From positions 10,670,999-10,734,998 of the forward strand of contig CM023542.1 of the NCBI GenBank assembly GCA_013350335.1: a stretch of DNA of 64,000 nucleotides. The letters are read 5' to 3'. Of this stretch, positions 23,401-34,800 are shown piece by piece. Position 1 is the stretch's first letter. Each line of letters opens with the position of its first letter. This stretch comes from Chimonanthus salicifolius (lineage: Eukaryota; Streptophyta; Magnoliopsida; Laurales; Calycanthaceae). The notes below the pieces were generated by a model that was given only the letters and a program-made list of their open reading frames with translations, did no database searches and was not told the DNA's origin. A program made the translations under genes and the position numbers.

Positions 23401-23627
23401 TATCATCTAATAATAATCACATAATATCACAATAAATAAAATAATAACAATAAGTGATAAATTACCATTTTGCCCCTCCAGCTGGACGAGTTGGATCACT
23501 GAGTTCTTGAGCTCAGATTGGGCCACACTTAAGCTTTTCACAAAGCTCTAACCGTAATCTTCGAGATTAACTGGTCTAAGCAGGGTTTATTAAACTAATT
23601 CCGCCTAATCTGAGTCAGGGTATTACA
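20410..23627 (-). mobile_element. Family W solo LTR (3.2 kb) inside the copia
   Basis: 3218 bp, plus-strand ends TGGCACGCC and TATTACA, flanked by a perfect TSD taatg (20405-20409 and 23628-23632). It sits between the copia integrase and RT, and the copia coding resumes directly on the other side. On the minus strand it begins TGTAATACCC, a common gypsy LTR start, and a TATA-like CTATAAAAC lies at about 22831-22840, so minus is the likely coding strand. It has no coding domain. A second, 5'-disturbed copy is at 57831-60747. It contains the inverted-repeat array listed separately. Confidence 0.88.
21945..22325. repeat. Inverted-repeat array in W LTR (TTCGGA..TCCGAA)
   Basis: About ten short inverted repeats with a TCGGA/TCCGA core. 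Clear units: TTCGGACCGTCCGAA at 22030-22044 (7-bp arms around one base), CTCGGATCGTCCGAAG at about 22053, CTCGGACCGTCCGAA at 22261 and CTCTCGGACTGTCCGAGAG at about 22308. Others are degenerate (21972, 22133-22200). Spacing is irregular, 20-70 bp. The array lies about 0.5-0.9 kb downstream of the predicted TATA box on the minus strand. Confidence 0.8.
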
Positions 23628-23632
23628 TAATG

Positions 23633-25864
23633 CATAAGGAAAAACAACTTCATTGAACAAGACATACCTTGAGATGTAGACTCTACTAGTAAAAGGAAGT
23701 AGAAGCGGTAGCCCTTGTGCCGAGAACTATAACTAAGAAAAACACATCCAATTGATCGAGGTTGAAGCTTGTTAGTAGTATAATCACCAAGATAGGGATA
23801 GCACGCACATACAAAAGTGCGAAGGGACACATAATTGGGTTTAGTGCCAAACAGTTTTTGAAAAGGTGAGGACCATTGTAAGAGAGAGGTCGGTAGGCGA
23901 TTAACAATGTGAACTGTAGTAGAAAAGGCTTCAACCCATTGGGTAAAGGGGAGGTTGGAGGTAATAAGGAGGGTGAGGCCCATTTCTGACAAATAGCAAT
24001 GCTTGCGTTCAGCAAGACCATTTTGTTGTGGGGTATGAGGACATGAGAGACGGTGAGTAATTCCTTTTTGTGCACACAAAGTATGAAAAAGATGATTATC
24101 ATATTCCCGACCATCATCACTTTGAAAGTATTTAATAGTAGTAGAAAAATGATTTTCGACATAAGTGAGAAAAGTTTGAAAATGGAGAAAGACCTCCGAT
24201 TTATGTCTCATAGGATAAATCCAAGAGTAGCGAGAAAAATCATCTGTAAATAAAACATAATACGAAATCCAAAGACAGATAAAACAGGGGACATCCACAC
24301 ATCTGAATGAACTAAATAAAAAGGTGCTGGAGCACATTTATTATGAATTGGAAAGGGTAGCCGCGTAGACTTACCCATAGCACAATGACTACAAAAAGGA
24401 GTGCGAGAAAACTTTAAAGAAGGTCCTAAACATTTATTGTGAGCTAATACTCTAAGCACATGAGAAGAGGGATGTCCAAGACGCTGATGCCATAGTAATG
24501 GTGACGAGCAAGAGGCGAGGAATGCTTGTTTGGAGGAAACAGGTGGCTGAAATAAAGTAGCACCAGTCCGTAAGTCACGAATTGTAAAACTCCAAGGGTA
24601 GAAATGGAAACTAACAGAGTTATCACGAGTAAACTGAGCAACAGATAGCAAATTTTTATGCATGTGAGGAGTATGAAGCACAGAAGAAAGACGAAAAGTC
24701 GAAGACCCCGATGATAAAGATAAAGTACCAGTGTGCGCAATAGGAAGAGAGTCACCGTTACCCAGAAGGACAGAATCATTACCCCCATAGTTAGACTTAG
24801 AGAGCAAAGAATGGGCATCACCAGTCATATGATGGATGGCGCCAGTGTCAGGGTACCAGTTTGGGTTGGACGGTTGTGCAAGCTGCATCCCGACAAAAGA
24901 AGACGGAAGGTCCTCATCAGTGAGAAAGCCCTGGCGTTGAAGTTGATAGCAGGAGGCGGCCGTATGTCCAATCTTGAAACACAGTTGACACCGTACAGAA
25001 GAGAAAAGGTTGATGACCAAGAATACCATGAGAAGCATTAGTTCGTCCCCGACTGAGATTTCCTCGGCCTCCTCTACCATTTGGATTGAAATAAGAATCA
25101 GATCGACCTCCACGACGACCACATCCACCGCGAGAAGAGTTCCCACGCCCACGAGAGGAGAAAAGTGCAGTGGAGTGGACTCCTGCAGAGCTGTCTTGTG
25201 TAGCACTCAAAGCGAGAGTGACAAGCTGTGACTCAAAGAGAAGCAGGCGAGCGCGAGGATCGATGAAGACCGGAAGAGGTGGAGTGTTGAGGATGGCGGT
25301 GTACAGCATGAAGTAGTCGGGTCCAAGTCCCCGAAGCACGGATGTAACAAGATCGTCGTTTGAGACGGGTTGATGAATAGCGGCAAGGGCATCAGCAGGG
25401 GATTTTGCATTTTGCAAATATTCGGAGACAGACTTGGTGCCTTTGGAGAGAGACAACACTTGAATCCGCAAATGAGTCGCATTGGCTAGAGATCGTTGCG
25501 AGAAGTTGCGTTGGAGGCAGTCCCAAATCTCACATGAGGTGGATACGCCAACAACCTGAGCAAGTACTAGCTCGAAGAGAGTGGAAATGATATTGCCCAC
25601 TAGATTTTGATCCATCTCGACCCAAGTGGTGTAGGCAGGATTGGGAATAATTTTGGTGGGGTCAACAGAGGGAAAAGAGGGAGGGGGACATGGGTAGGTG
25701 CCATCAATGAAGCGCCAAAACTGTTGACCAATGAGGAACGGTTTGAGTTGAGTCTGCCAAAGAAGGTAGTTAGTCTCAGTGAGTTTGATGGAGATAAGAC
25801 TGGAGAAGTTGGGAATGGTAATAGGGCCTAAGGGAGAGGTGGACGAGCTAGTAGAAGAAGCCAT
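23633..25864 (-). pseudogene. Copia gag, protease and integrase
   Basis: Gag starts MASSTSSSTS at 25864 and carries the copia gag (UBN2-type) domain: ISIKLTETNYLLWQTQLKP, EIWDCLQRNFS and VSEYLQN. After a frameshift near 25000 comes the zinc knuckle CQLCFKIGHTAASC (about 24990-24945), then protease WYPDTGAIHHMTG (about 24860) with DTGA intact. Integrase has the zinc-binding block WHQRLGHPSSH to FCSHCAMGK (about 24500-24375), then VHSDVW, a frameshift near 24260, YVLFTDDFSRYSWIYPM, QSDDGREYDN and GLAERKH, so the catalytic D, D and E are all recognisable. The W LTR interrupts the following linker. Two frameshifts make it inactive. Confidence 0.9.
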
Positions 25865-26488
25865 CGAAGCAGCAAGTACAAAAATGTGTGGCCTTTTTTT
25901 TTTTTGGCCGCTGGCTGACAACAGGAAGCCGAAGAGGCAAAGCCGAGGAAAACAATGGCTGGGCCTGTTGGTGTCGGAGAAGGAGGCGGAAATCAGAGAA
26001 GTTGGCCGGCGAAAGAAGTTGCAAGCAGAACCCGAGATTGAATCACAGATCCGGTGAGTAGAAGGCAGCGGCGGTAGGGGGAAGACCTAGATCCAAAGAA
26101 TCGACGTCCGCAGAAGTAGGCCGACTGATGTAGATCGAGCAAAATAGAGGTCCGAGCAAATGGCGAGAACGCGGTCGCCGGAGGTCAGAGCAAGAAGAAG
26201 AGGCCTGGCAGATCTTGCAGGCGTCGATCCAAGCAACTAGAGCGGCTTGGATGGCAGTAGATCTCAAATCTAATGGGAACAACAGAAAGGGGAATGCCGA
26301 CTGTGGAAGACCCGATTTTAAGTGCAGGCGTCGATCCAAGCCAGCGGAGAGGCATTGATGGCAGTAGATTGCAAATCTGATGAAGAGCAATAGAGAGAGG
26401 GAATGCCAACAACGGCGAAACTGCAAGTAGCCGACGAGATCTGCTCTGGCAATGGAGAAGAAATCCTGTGCACGTGAGACGTCTAGGC
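25865..26488 (-). other. Copia 5' leader, part next to gag
   Basis: GA-rich untranslated leader between gag and the Z1 insertion. The minus-strand frames at 26043-26426 and 26185-26511 show no gag similarity and are probably chance. The leader resumes at 30041-30340 after the Z1 LTR. Confidence 0.6.
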
Positions 26489-29400
26489 TGTAATGCCCCG
26501 CCCTTTTTCACTCGCCGAAAATCAGAGTCTATTTTTTTTTTTTTTAAATAAAGAGTGAGAGAGTGAGGGACGTCATGACGGGAGCTAAGTCGAGCTTCTA
26601 AAGCCCAGCCCTTAACTGGCCAACCATACGTGTGCGTGGACTAAGCCACTAAAACGGTTCACAAGTAATAAGGCTAAACATGCGGAATTGAACATAATGC
26701 GGAATTATAATAGAGTTACTATCTTATCCAATTTTAAATAGTAAGGAAGTCTATCACTTAATAATAATCATCTTAAGTTAAAATGTCCAAAATTAAAATC
26801 CAAACCATAGTAAATAGTCTAAGTTATTATAGTCCCAAATGCTAATTACTCAAATTACATTGTCCATAATAAAAACTTAAATAAAATGAAACTAGATTAT
26901 CCAAGCTCCTAAGCTTGGCTCCGATCGCGTCCTTCGTTCCGTCCATTCCCTGTGTCATCATCTACGGTAGAAATAGGGCGTTAGACAACGCGCCCAGTAG
27001 GTACTCCGAGTCGGGTCAAACACATGGGTTAGTATAAAAATCACATAGATATATATAATATCAAAACCATGCAAGTCAATACCATGCCATGGGTGTCATA
27101 TGCCATGAATCCCACCCATCAACCATATCACAATCACATAGTATTCCTCTTGATGGATAATCCACATCAAGGTATTGTCATGACTCCCCATGTATGCCTT
27201 ATCGGTCTCACCGAACGGAATGTGGACTCCTCTTTTTATTACAAACATCATAACCCGAAATCAATGCGGATCCCTCCACACGTGTGTTTATCGGATATCT
27301 GAATGGAGCGTGGACTCCCCTCATTGATCCTTCCCATGCCATGCATGAGATATGAGTGCAAACATGCTATTCATATTACACATATAGTATGAAAATCCCA
27401 TAATTAAAACATATCATTTGATACCAAAATAATTCATTGCACATAGAAGTAAAAACATCACATATACATATTCCATGGTTTTCAATAAGGTAGGAATCCT
27501 ACCAACGTCCAAATATCATGTCCTTGCGTTTTTGTCCAAAAACCGATCACTGATCGCGTCAAACCGATCGTACGCCCGTTTGTGAAATCTCGTTACCTTA
27601 TTACACATAAATAAATTAAATTGATGACCCATTTGGATTCCATCATTCCATGTTCATTTACGATTATAGTCCTTAGCCCAGTTAAGACCCCCAAGGGGTT
27701 TCGCCCATGCCTTAGGGCTGAAAATGCTTTAAGTCCACAAAATGCATTAGTGGGGTTCGGCCATACAACATGGCCGAACCTCACTCACTTGGTTTTGGAC
27801 CCCCCTTTCCTTTGGTCCTTGTTTCATCTTAACCAACGCTGGTCCAACATTATTCCGCCTTTGATTTATTAAACCAATCACATAAGTTAATCATTTACTA
27901 TGATAAACAACCTAGGTCCATGAAAAGTCCTTCATGGGGTTCGGCCATACAATATGGCCGAACCCATGGTTCCTTATTTTTATCATTTCCCATCTTAGCC
28001 ACCATTCATTTTCATAGTTAATCAGTTAACCCTTTTTCACATTCTTAGATCCTAACCCGATAGTTCATTAACATAAGCATAGATCCATAATAAATCCCTC
28101 CATGGGGTTCGACCATACAACATGGCCGAACCCATGGTCCATCATTTTAAAAACCCATTTTAAATCCATCAATATTTCTTCCATGGGGTTCGGCCATGCA
28201 TCATGGCCGAACCCATGGTCCATTGTTTTCCATCCTTATCCATTTTAAACATCATTCCTTTTCCTTTTTCTTCCTTAACTAGGAAATCCATAGTTAGTCA
28301 CAAATGTACCTAGGTTCATAAAACCTTCCTCCATGGGGTTCGGCCATACATCATGGCCGAACCCATGGTCCATTATTTTCCATTTTCATATCATTTTGAG
28401 GATGGTCTTCTCTTAAAATCATACACAACATGTTTTGACCATTTGATGGGGTTCGGCCATACATCATGGCCAAACCTCATCCAATCTCTTTTTGTCCTCC
28501 ATGATCCATATACATAAAAATTAGGAAAAATTAGGGTTCAGCCATGCAAGGGCCGAACTATGATCTTTGATCATTCTCCATTCCTCATATTCAATCATGC
28601 ATTATCATAGTCTTCCTCATCACCATTTTTATTTGCATAACCTAACTTACCCATTAACAAGATTAGGATTTTGTCACTCCAAATACTTAACCATCACATT
28701 GATGTTTCTTGGATGGATTTTAAATCCACGACCTATAATCATTTGGCCAACCATTTTCAATCTATATGGAACGCCATGGTTTCGGCTATTCCGTAGTCGA
28801 AACCATGGTTCCCTTGTTTTCTTTCTAATTAATAAACCTTGTTAAACCATACATACTGATTCCGCGACTCCTTCGTTTTCTTTCGTTCCGTCTTGTTCCT
28901 CCGTTCTTCTCCTTCCTTAGTCGTTTCTTCTTTCTCCTTGATCTTCGGCCAAAGAGTGTTGCTTGAGAGAGAGGGTTTGAGTTGAAAACCCTAAGAGAGG
29001 GTTCGGCCAAGGAGTGAAGGCTTGAGAGAGGGAGAGAGCGAGAGAGTATGAGATGGGAGTTTTCTATCTCTTTCTCAAGGAGTGGTTCGGCCAAAGGAGA
29101 CTTGTTCTTGTGTAAACCCCTTCCTATCTTGCCCTAGGGTTTTGGTGAGAGGGAGAGGAGTTGAGATGGAAAAACCCTAAGTCTTTTCTTTTCTCTAGAG
29201 GGGATTGGCCAAGGAGAGCTTGAGAGAGGGAGAGAGTGAATGAGATGAAAGGTTAGCCCTAGGGTTTTGGTTGTTGCTAACCCTAAGCTCCCCAACGACC
29301 CTCATCAAGATGGGGTCTTTCCCATGTGTCCCTTGGCTAACCAAGAGGACACATGCCTTATACATGGCACTCTCCCACTACCCAACGATTTTGTGGTCTA

Positions 29401-30040
29401 GGGTTTCCATGAGATGGAAACCCTCCACCTCCCCTTTGACTCACTTTAAGTCCTTTCATCTTCCATGTGACTCACCACCCATCCAACTCACTTAAATGAG
29501 CATTCTCCTAACTCAAGCATTTGAATTCATTTCCATCTAACTTAGATGATTTTAATTAAATAATTTAACTCAACTCACTTCACTTGATCCTCTTGAATTC
29601 ACCCATGAACTCACCCATGGTTGACCAAGTCAACCATGGTGGCCGGCCCCACATGTGCCTTAGTCCACATGCCGCCTCACTTGATGAGGTCGACTTGGGT
29701 CCCACTTGGCTATGTCACTTTGATGTCAACTCCTACACTTTCCACCTCACTTGATGAGGTGGACCCCATGTCTTAGTCTTAATTGGGTACACGACCCGAT
29801 TAAATCCATTCCTTACCCATTTACCCTAATATCAATTTATCTTGACCCATTGGGTCCCAATTGGGCATTTGACCCAATTGACCACATTTACCTATCCATG
29901 ATCCATTGGACCATACTTGGGCCATTGCCCAAATTCTTCTTATCCATTTAGCATCCATTCCATCTATAAATATTAATTTTTAACAATTAAAATAGATAAT
30001 AGCCAATATGATTATTGCATTGAAAATCCGGGCTATTACA
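26489..30040 (-). mobile_element. Family Z1 solo LTR (3.55 kb) inside the copia leader
   Basis: 3552 bp, ends TGTAATGCCCCG and GGGCTATTACA, flanked by taggc (26484-26488) and tgggc (30041-30045), a 5-bp TSD with one mismatch. A second copy with a perfect TSD is at 41539-45104, and a relative (Z) forms the LTR of the E2 gypsy at 52226. That relationship and the E2 orientation suggest minus is the coding strand. It has no coding sequence. From 27750 to 28805 it holds an array of inverted repeats. Confidence 0.88.
27750..28805. repeat. Inverted-repeat array in Z1 LTR (GGTTCGGCCAT..ATGGCCGAACC)
   Basis: Eight hairpin-like units at about 27753, 27936, 28104, 28181, 28331, 28446, 28532 and 28772. 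The best, 28331-28368, has left arm ccatggggttcggccat, loop acatc and right arm atggccgaacccatgg, pairing over 16 bp with one bulged G. Loops are 4-7 bp and differ between units while the arms are kept, and spacing is 75-240 bp. Single half-sites (ttcggcca) also occur near 29000 and 29085. Confidence 0.88.
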
Positions 30041-30340
30041 TGGGCGGGTCGGGAGATCCAGCAAAGAGGAGCCAGCAACCATCGGAGAAGAAGAAGGCCT
30101 GAGCCAGCCGTGCAGAAACCGGAATTGTCAGATTAGTGGAGAAGAAGAAGATCTCATGGGAAGACGCAGAAATGCCCGGAGCAAGGCACAGATTCGGCGA
30201 GATGAGGGTGAGCGGCGGTCGATAGCAGAAGAGGCTGATGCAGCAGACCGTGCACACGGCGGTGATAGAGAAGAGGATGTAGGACGGGCCCACAACTAGA
30301 GAAAAGGGTGAAGGAAGGGAAAGAATTTGGTCAGAGGATT
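30041..30340 (-). other. Copia 5' leader, part next to PBS
   Basis: Continuation of the GA-rich leader between the Z1 insertion and the primer-binding site. It is non-coding; the minus-strand frame at 30036-30293 is chance. Confidence 0.6.
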
Positions 30341-30356
30341 CTCTGACTCTGTACCA
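30341..30356 (-). other. Copia primer-binding site (tRNA-Met type)
   Basis: On the coding strand, immediately after the 5' LTR, reads TGGTACAGAGTCAGAG. This resembles the plant initiator-tRNA-Met PBS TGGTATCAGAGC with small changes. Confidence 0.65.
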
Positions 30357-30534
30357 TGTAGAATATGGAATAACTGCTTACTGTCTATTCCATTAACACT
30401 AGTATTTATAGTGTTACAGGCCTCGCTAATGGAGGCAATAATCTATTACAAGAATCAATTATAATCCCTTGATTAGGGAGAGGAAATATTCCAAAGAGGA
30501 AGGTCAACCGTTTGGGTTGGCATGTGTGCTAATA
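30357..30534 (-). repeat. Copia 5' LTR
   Basis: 178 bp, same ends as the LTR at 18427-18604. Seven mismatches by eye, six of them transitions. Followed by TSD agatg at 30535-30539. Confidence 0.92.
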
Positions 30535-32029
30535 AGATGTATTGCTTTGGTTAATTTTTCAGCACCGATCCAGCCTTGTTTATTTTTTTCTCTCTCTTGG
30601 GATAGATCTTCTTGAATTGATTCTCGGCAGCAGCAAGTGTATATTTTCCTTTTCTTCTTTTCTTTTTAATTTGCTAACTATTGCTACCTGTGTTTTGCTA
30701 GTATGATGATTCAAAAGTTGGGTCAAAACCCATATCATATCCAAGTACTACAACACCTCATGTTGCACACATGTTGCCGCTATTATTTGATGTCTTTTAT
30801 GCTGCAATTCTCTTCTTGATTGCTTGCTTACAGATCTTTACTGCTTTACCCAAAACACTGCAATGTTTTACTGTTGTCCCTGTAATGCAACTTGGTGCCC
30901 ACCGCTCTTGTTTCATCTCCCCAAACTCTCTCTTTGCTGGCTGATTTTCTTACAGCTGTCTCATCTCCTTTGAATGATGGAACCTTCTCAACCATGTTTA
31001 AAATAGACAAATAGAAGCTGACAAAGATAGGACCATGGATGAAGATCCCTTTAAGTGAAGTGAACAGAGTGACACCATGCCTCTGCTTGAGTTGATTTCC
31101 ATTTTATCTCAGTCATCTCTCTTCTTGTTGGCTGCTGTTTGGTTTGTTGGTTTTTGAGTCTGGACAGAGAAACCCCCTCTCTGCTGATTGAACCTGATGT
31201 ATCTGAAGTATGATTACATAGGAGTGAAGAAATACAACAGCGATGAACTCCCTTTTCTCTGCTTGAATGGCCCTTGACTGCTGCATGTATGGTCTTTCTT
31301 TTTGCTTTTGCCCAGTTCTAAGAAGATATCTAATCTAATGCAAAACTGTTGCACCAACTTTGGTTGCCTTTGTTGTCTTTTTTTTTTTTCACTCTGTCAA
31401 ACAACAGAACAGTTTGATGGTTTCCTTTCTTTGATCTTTTTGCAATGCTAGCTTGGGACGGTGGTGCATGTTCAATTCATTATTTCCATTTTCATTTTTC
31501 TATAGAATGTGCAGCAGTCTTGGATTTCTTTTCTATTGCTGGTAGCAATAAGATTGCTCGTTGAGTTCACACGACATGTGTGGATATGCATACAGTTTGG
31601 TAAACAAGCAAACCTCAAATGTTGTGTTCAGTTGCTTTTTCCAACTTTTTATCCCACTTCTTTATCCCATGTAAAAAACAAAGCACAAAGTCCCACCTTC
31701 AATTATTATGCACTCCATGCACATGCAAGTATATTCCAACACCATATACATTTAATGCAAATCATGTATGATCATGTGGGTAACAAAGAATCGCTTCTTT
31801 GGCTAAAGAAACATGGACCCCATCGTTTGTTGAATTTGAACCCTTCAACGAATGCCAACCTCACAACACACAGAATACACTTGATTAGATAAACTTAAAC
31901 AAAATGAGATACTGACATTAATAATTTAAAATTTAAAATATATTACAATAATAATATAAAATAAACAAATTTTAAGAGCTAACTAATCCAATATTTAGAG
32001 GTAAGATTGTCATTTTCCAGTGTTCATCA
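30535..32029 (-). mobile_element. Family T LTR, right part
   Basis: Continuation of the T LTR broken at 18426. Its right end, agctaactaatccaatattt, then gtaagattgtcattttcc and ttcatca, resembles the end of the T-like LTR at 15879. It is followed by acggg, matching atggg at the left end with one mismatch. On the minus strand it begins TGATGAACACTGG. T/C-rich stretches and pyrimidine runs occur at 30560-31500; no coding. Confidence 0.6.
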
Positions 32030-33120
32030 ACGGGGAACCCAATCTCAAGGGCAGACACCTCAATCGCCAGAGCACAATGGGGAAACCGAATCTCCTATGG
32101 GGGTCTCGACCGCCGAAGCGTAATGGGGAAGTTCACCCAACAACCAAACTCATCTCATCATCATGAATGTATACACATAAACAACTCCTCCCGTGCATGC
32201 ACATGGTATCATAATCATGTATGACAACACAAACTCTTTCTGACATAATATCAATATCAACAATATACCTCATTATGAGGTCAACAACACATAACAATGC
32301 TTAAATAATTACCTCTATGTCCAACATGATTTCATTTGCATCTTATGCGTAGACACGCAGTGTATCATAACATCTTCCAAACAACAAGTTAAATATCAGT
32401 TTGTCTACTTAAAATTTCTCATTAATAGTAAATAGTGGACGGGAGTGCACCCGAATAGACCCCTTGCCACATAATCATTCTCAACGGTTCACCTTTATCG
32501 AGTGACTTAATAAATAGAGGGTTCCATTCGGATTATTTCATATCCAGAAATACATATTTGATATATGCAATGCATGCTAAAACAGTGATAAGTCCCCTCA
32601 CTTGTGTGCGTGCTTTCGAATCCAAGCGATAAAACAAGCTGCAGCGTTGAAGGAAGTGACGCACCGGCTATTGGGCTCAAGAAACTGGAACGGGTCAGCA
32701 AAACTGGGACGATCCCACAAATTTGACTGGAAACGGACTCACAAATGGTCCAAAAGCGCTCTAGAAGTGCTCCCTAAGCAAGCCAAAAACACTCCAGAAC
32801 GATCCCCAAAGAATGCAAGAAGTGAGCTGAAACAGGCCCGAAATAGGTCGGGCTGGGCCTAGAAACTGGCCTGGAATGGGCCGAACCTGACTACTGGGCT
32901 GAGATGTTGGATTGGGCCGAACTGGATCTGCTGAATTGGGCTTGGAATTGCACTTGTGGGCCCAATATCATTCGGCCTACACGAGTTGGGCTCAATGATT
33001 GGGCCGAAGGTGAGTTGGGCCTGGGTCTGTAAGAGTGGGCCTTGATCTGTAAGCCCTAGATCTATAACTGGATAGAGCTGAGCTAGACCGAGCAAATTGG
33101 GCTAGCTCTGCAAGGCCTGG
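32030..33120 (-). mobile_element. Family Y LTR, right part
   Basis: Resumes the Y LTR with ggggaaacc and cgaccgccgaagcgtaat units like those near 17100 and 51150-51330. Later blocks match 51840-52225: ggagtgcacccgaatagac, atgctaaaacagtgataagtcccctcac, and 'gggcctagaa' runs. From 32830 it is rich in gggcct/gggccg motifs. The right end is not sharp (about 33100-33130). With the left part it gives about 1.76 kb. Confidence 0.6.
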
Positions 33121-33892
33121 AGACAGTTGAGCCAAGTGTTATCAGAACCGAACCGGGCCGGGGTAGAACCGGAGGTTCACCGTGTTTGTAAAGAAAAAAA
33201 ATTCGAGAAAATGGAGAAAGAAAAAAAATTAAGAAAAATGAAGCTTCCTTCTTTAGATTTGTTCCCTTTCCCCTCGTTTCGTCATTAGGGCTAGGGCTCT
33301 TCTTCTCCCTTCTCATTTGCAATGGCATCAACTCCTTTCTTCTCATTTGCAATGGCATCAACTCCTTTTTTCTCATTTACGATGGAGGCGGCGTTAGGAT
33401 GAGGGTTGGATTTTCTTTCTGGAGCTGCAGTGGTACTGTTGGATGGCTGGGTTTTCTTTCTGGAACGACAGTGGTAGTGTTGGATGAAATATCCAATGAA
33501 AGTTAGAGACTTAGGGTTATGAAAGGAAAGTTAGGGTCATGACTTATGAATAAAAAACCTTTTTATATTAAGAGTTTATTTTTTTTATTAAAAATTTAAA
33601 ACCATTTATCTTTTTTAACCATCTCAATCTTCTAACACCATATTACAACTTAATAAAATCAAGTTAAAAAAGAAAAGAAAAACTTAATAGAAAACATTAG
33701 GTCTTAAGGAAAAAAAAATATACTAACTTGACATCTACTTAGAGAAAGAAAAGTAATAAAATATAAAATTGACAATTTAATAGAAATCAAGTTAGATGTC
33801 AATATAATATTTATAAGTAAAATAAATTATATTTATAAAGAGGAATTTTTTGAATGATTGAATTTTTTACAATTAAAATGTATATTGACAAA
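33121..33892. other. Unclassified AT-rich sequence, possibly a TIR element flank
   Basis: Starts near ttatcagaaccgaaccgg and becomes AT-rich. Together with 35652-35945 it may be one element interrupted by the X solo LTR. The far end read in reverse (ttagaacaggaccgtctacc) is loosely similar to the start, but the terminal repeat is weak. Confidence 0.3.
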
Positions 33893-34216
33893 TGTTAGTT
33901 CCCCGACTTTGCCGAGTCCCTATGTTTGTCAATTCCATTGCTTGGGAAGAAGCATTTGCTAGAAGCTTGAAGACTCAAGGTGATCAAGATTGAAGATTAT
34001 GTCCCACCGGATTGAAGCTCATCGTATAACAATCACAAAAGAGGTATTTTGGCCATAGATGACTTTGGGTGGTACCCACACCTTAGGAGGAGACCATTCC
34101 TAAGCTTAGTTGAACAAATGATAAAATCATAAAAAGCCCAGATAGGAAGCTTGATAGTGAATTGGAAGCGAACTTGGAAACATGAATTAAGTTCATTGTC
34201 AACTCGCGCAGTCGTT

Positions 34217-34750
34217 CTTACCGACCTCTCGATGAGACAGGATCGACCCATCGTAGTCATAGACTGGTCGACCAGATTGACAGAGGTTCTGGACCATAGA
34301 GCTGTCATTCTGGGTAAGCCTCTGATCGAGAATCTCGTATGCACCTACCCCTCGGTGATGAACTTAACGACCCCTCGTGGTTTACGACTTGTCGATAAAA
34401 AACTTGTGAATTCTGGTCTTTGAACTCAAGTGGGCTCTCGAGAAAACAAACATCTCGGTAATTCAAGATCGATCTAGAGTACCAGGACCGAACCCTCGGT
34501 AAAGGGTGACATGTCTTTCTGAGTAGGACAAGTTTCAGGACATGAAACTCTGTCTGCATGGTGTTGTCCTAGATCGAGACCCTCGTATAGACCGACCTCT
34601 CGGTGCCATGAATGTCAACCTATCGGTGACACCGACTTGTCGACTGGAAATTAATTATGCCGTTGGGAGTGCATTTAAAGTGCAACAGTCGGGTGGTTGA
34701 ACGGTAATAAATATAAACACCGACCCATCGGTACCACCGACGTGTCGGTA
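34217..34750 (+). repeat. ACCGAC..TCGGT inverted-repeat array upstream of the X TATA box
   Basis: Units: ACCGACCTCTCG at 34220; ACCGACCTCTCGGT at 34591-34604; ACCGACTTGTCGA at 34631; ACCGACCCATCGGT at 34719-34732; ACCGACGTGTCGGT at 34736-34749. Further degenerate copies lie in 34230-34520. The last two units sit 44-75 bp before TATAAATA. Each unit contains RCCGAC, the core bound by plant DREB/CBF factors. Confidence 0.8.
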
Positions 34751-34792
34751 TTGGATAGTTTGAAAAGCTGTGCTACCTCCACTATAAATATA

Positions 34793-34800
34793 AGAGTTAT
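34793..34800 (+). promoter_or_regulatory. TATA box of family X LTR
   Basis: TATAAATA preceded by the ACCGAC array and followed about 30-70 bp later by sequence expected to be the start of R. A related copy has ctttataaatactcc at about 37328. Confidence 0.6.

Larger units (their letters stand above)
18427..30534 (-). mobile_element. Ty1/copia element, minus strand, split by two solo LTRs
   Basis: Two 178-bp LTRs (18427-18604 and 30357-30534) flank the element, with TSD agatg at 18422-18426 and 30535-30539. I count 7 differences between the LTRs by eye (about 96% identity). In coding direction the order is 5' LTR, PBS, leader, gag, zinc knuckle, protease, integrase, RT, RNase H, polypurine tract and 3' LTR. 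W (20410-23627) and Z1 (26489-30040) interrupt it. Taking out the insertions and one copy of each TSD leaves 5328 bp, normal for a copia. RNase H wording such as SDADWAGCPDNRRSTKG suggests the Ale/Retrofit lineage. Frameshifts make it non-autonomous today. Confidence 0.92.

Noticed and set aside
26043..26511. Minus-strand frames between copia gag and the Z1 LTR
   Set aside because: They lie in the copia leader, show no gag similarity and are interrupted by the LTR insertion.
27750..28805. Regular repeats that could be mistaken for a CRISPR array
   Set aside because: They are imperfect palindromes with irregular spacing inside an LTR of a plant nuclear genome, with no cas genes.
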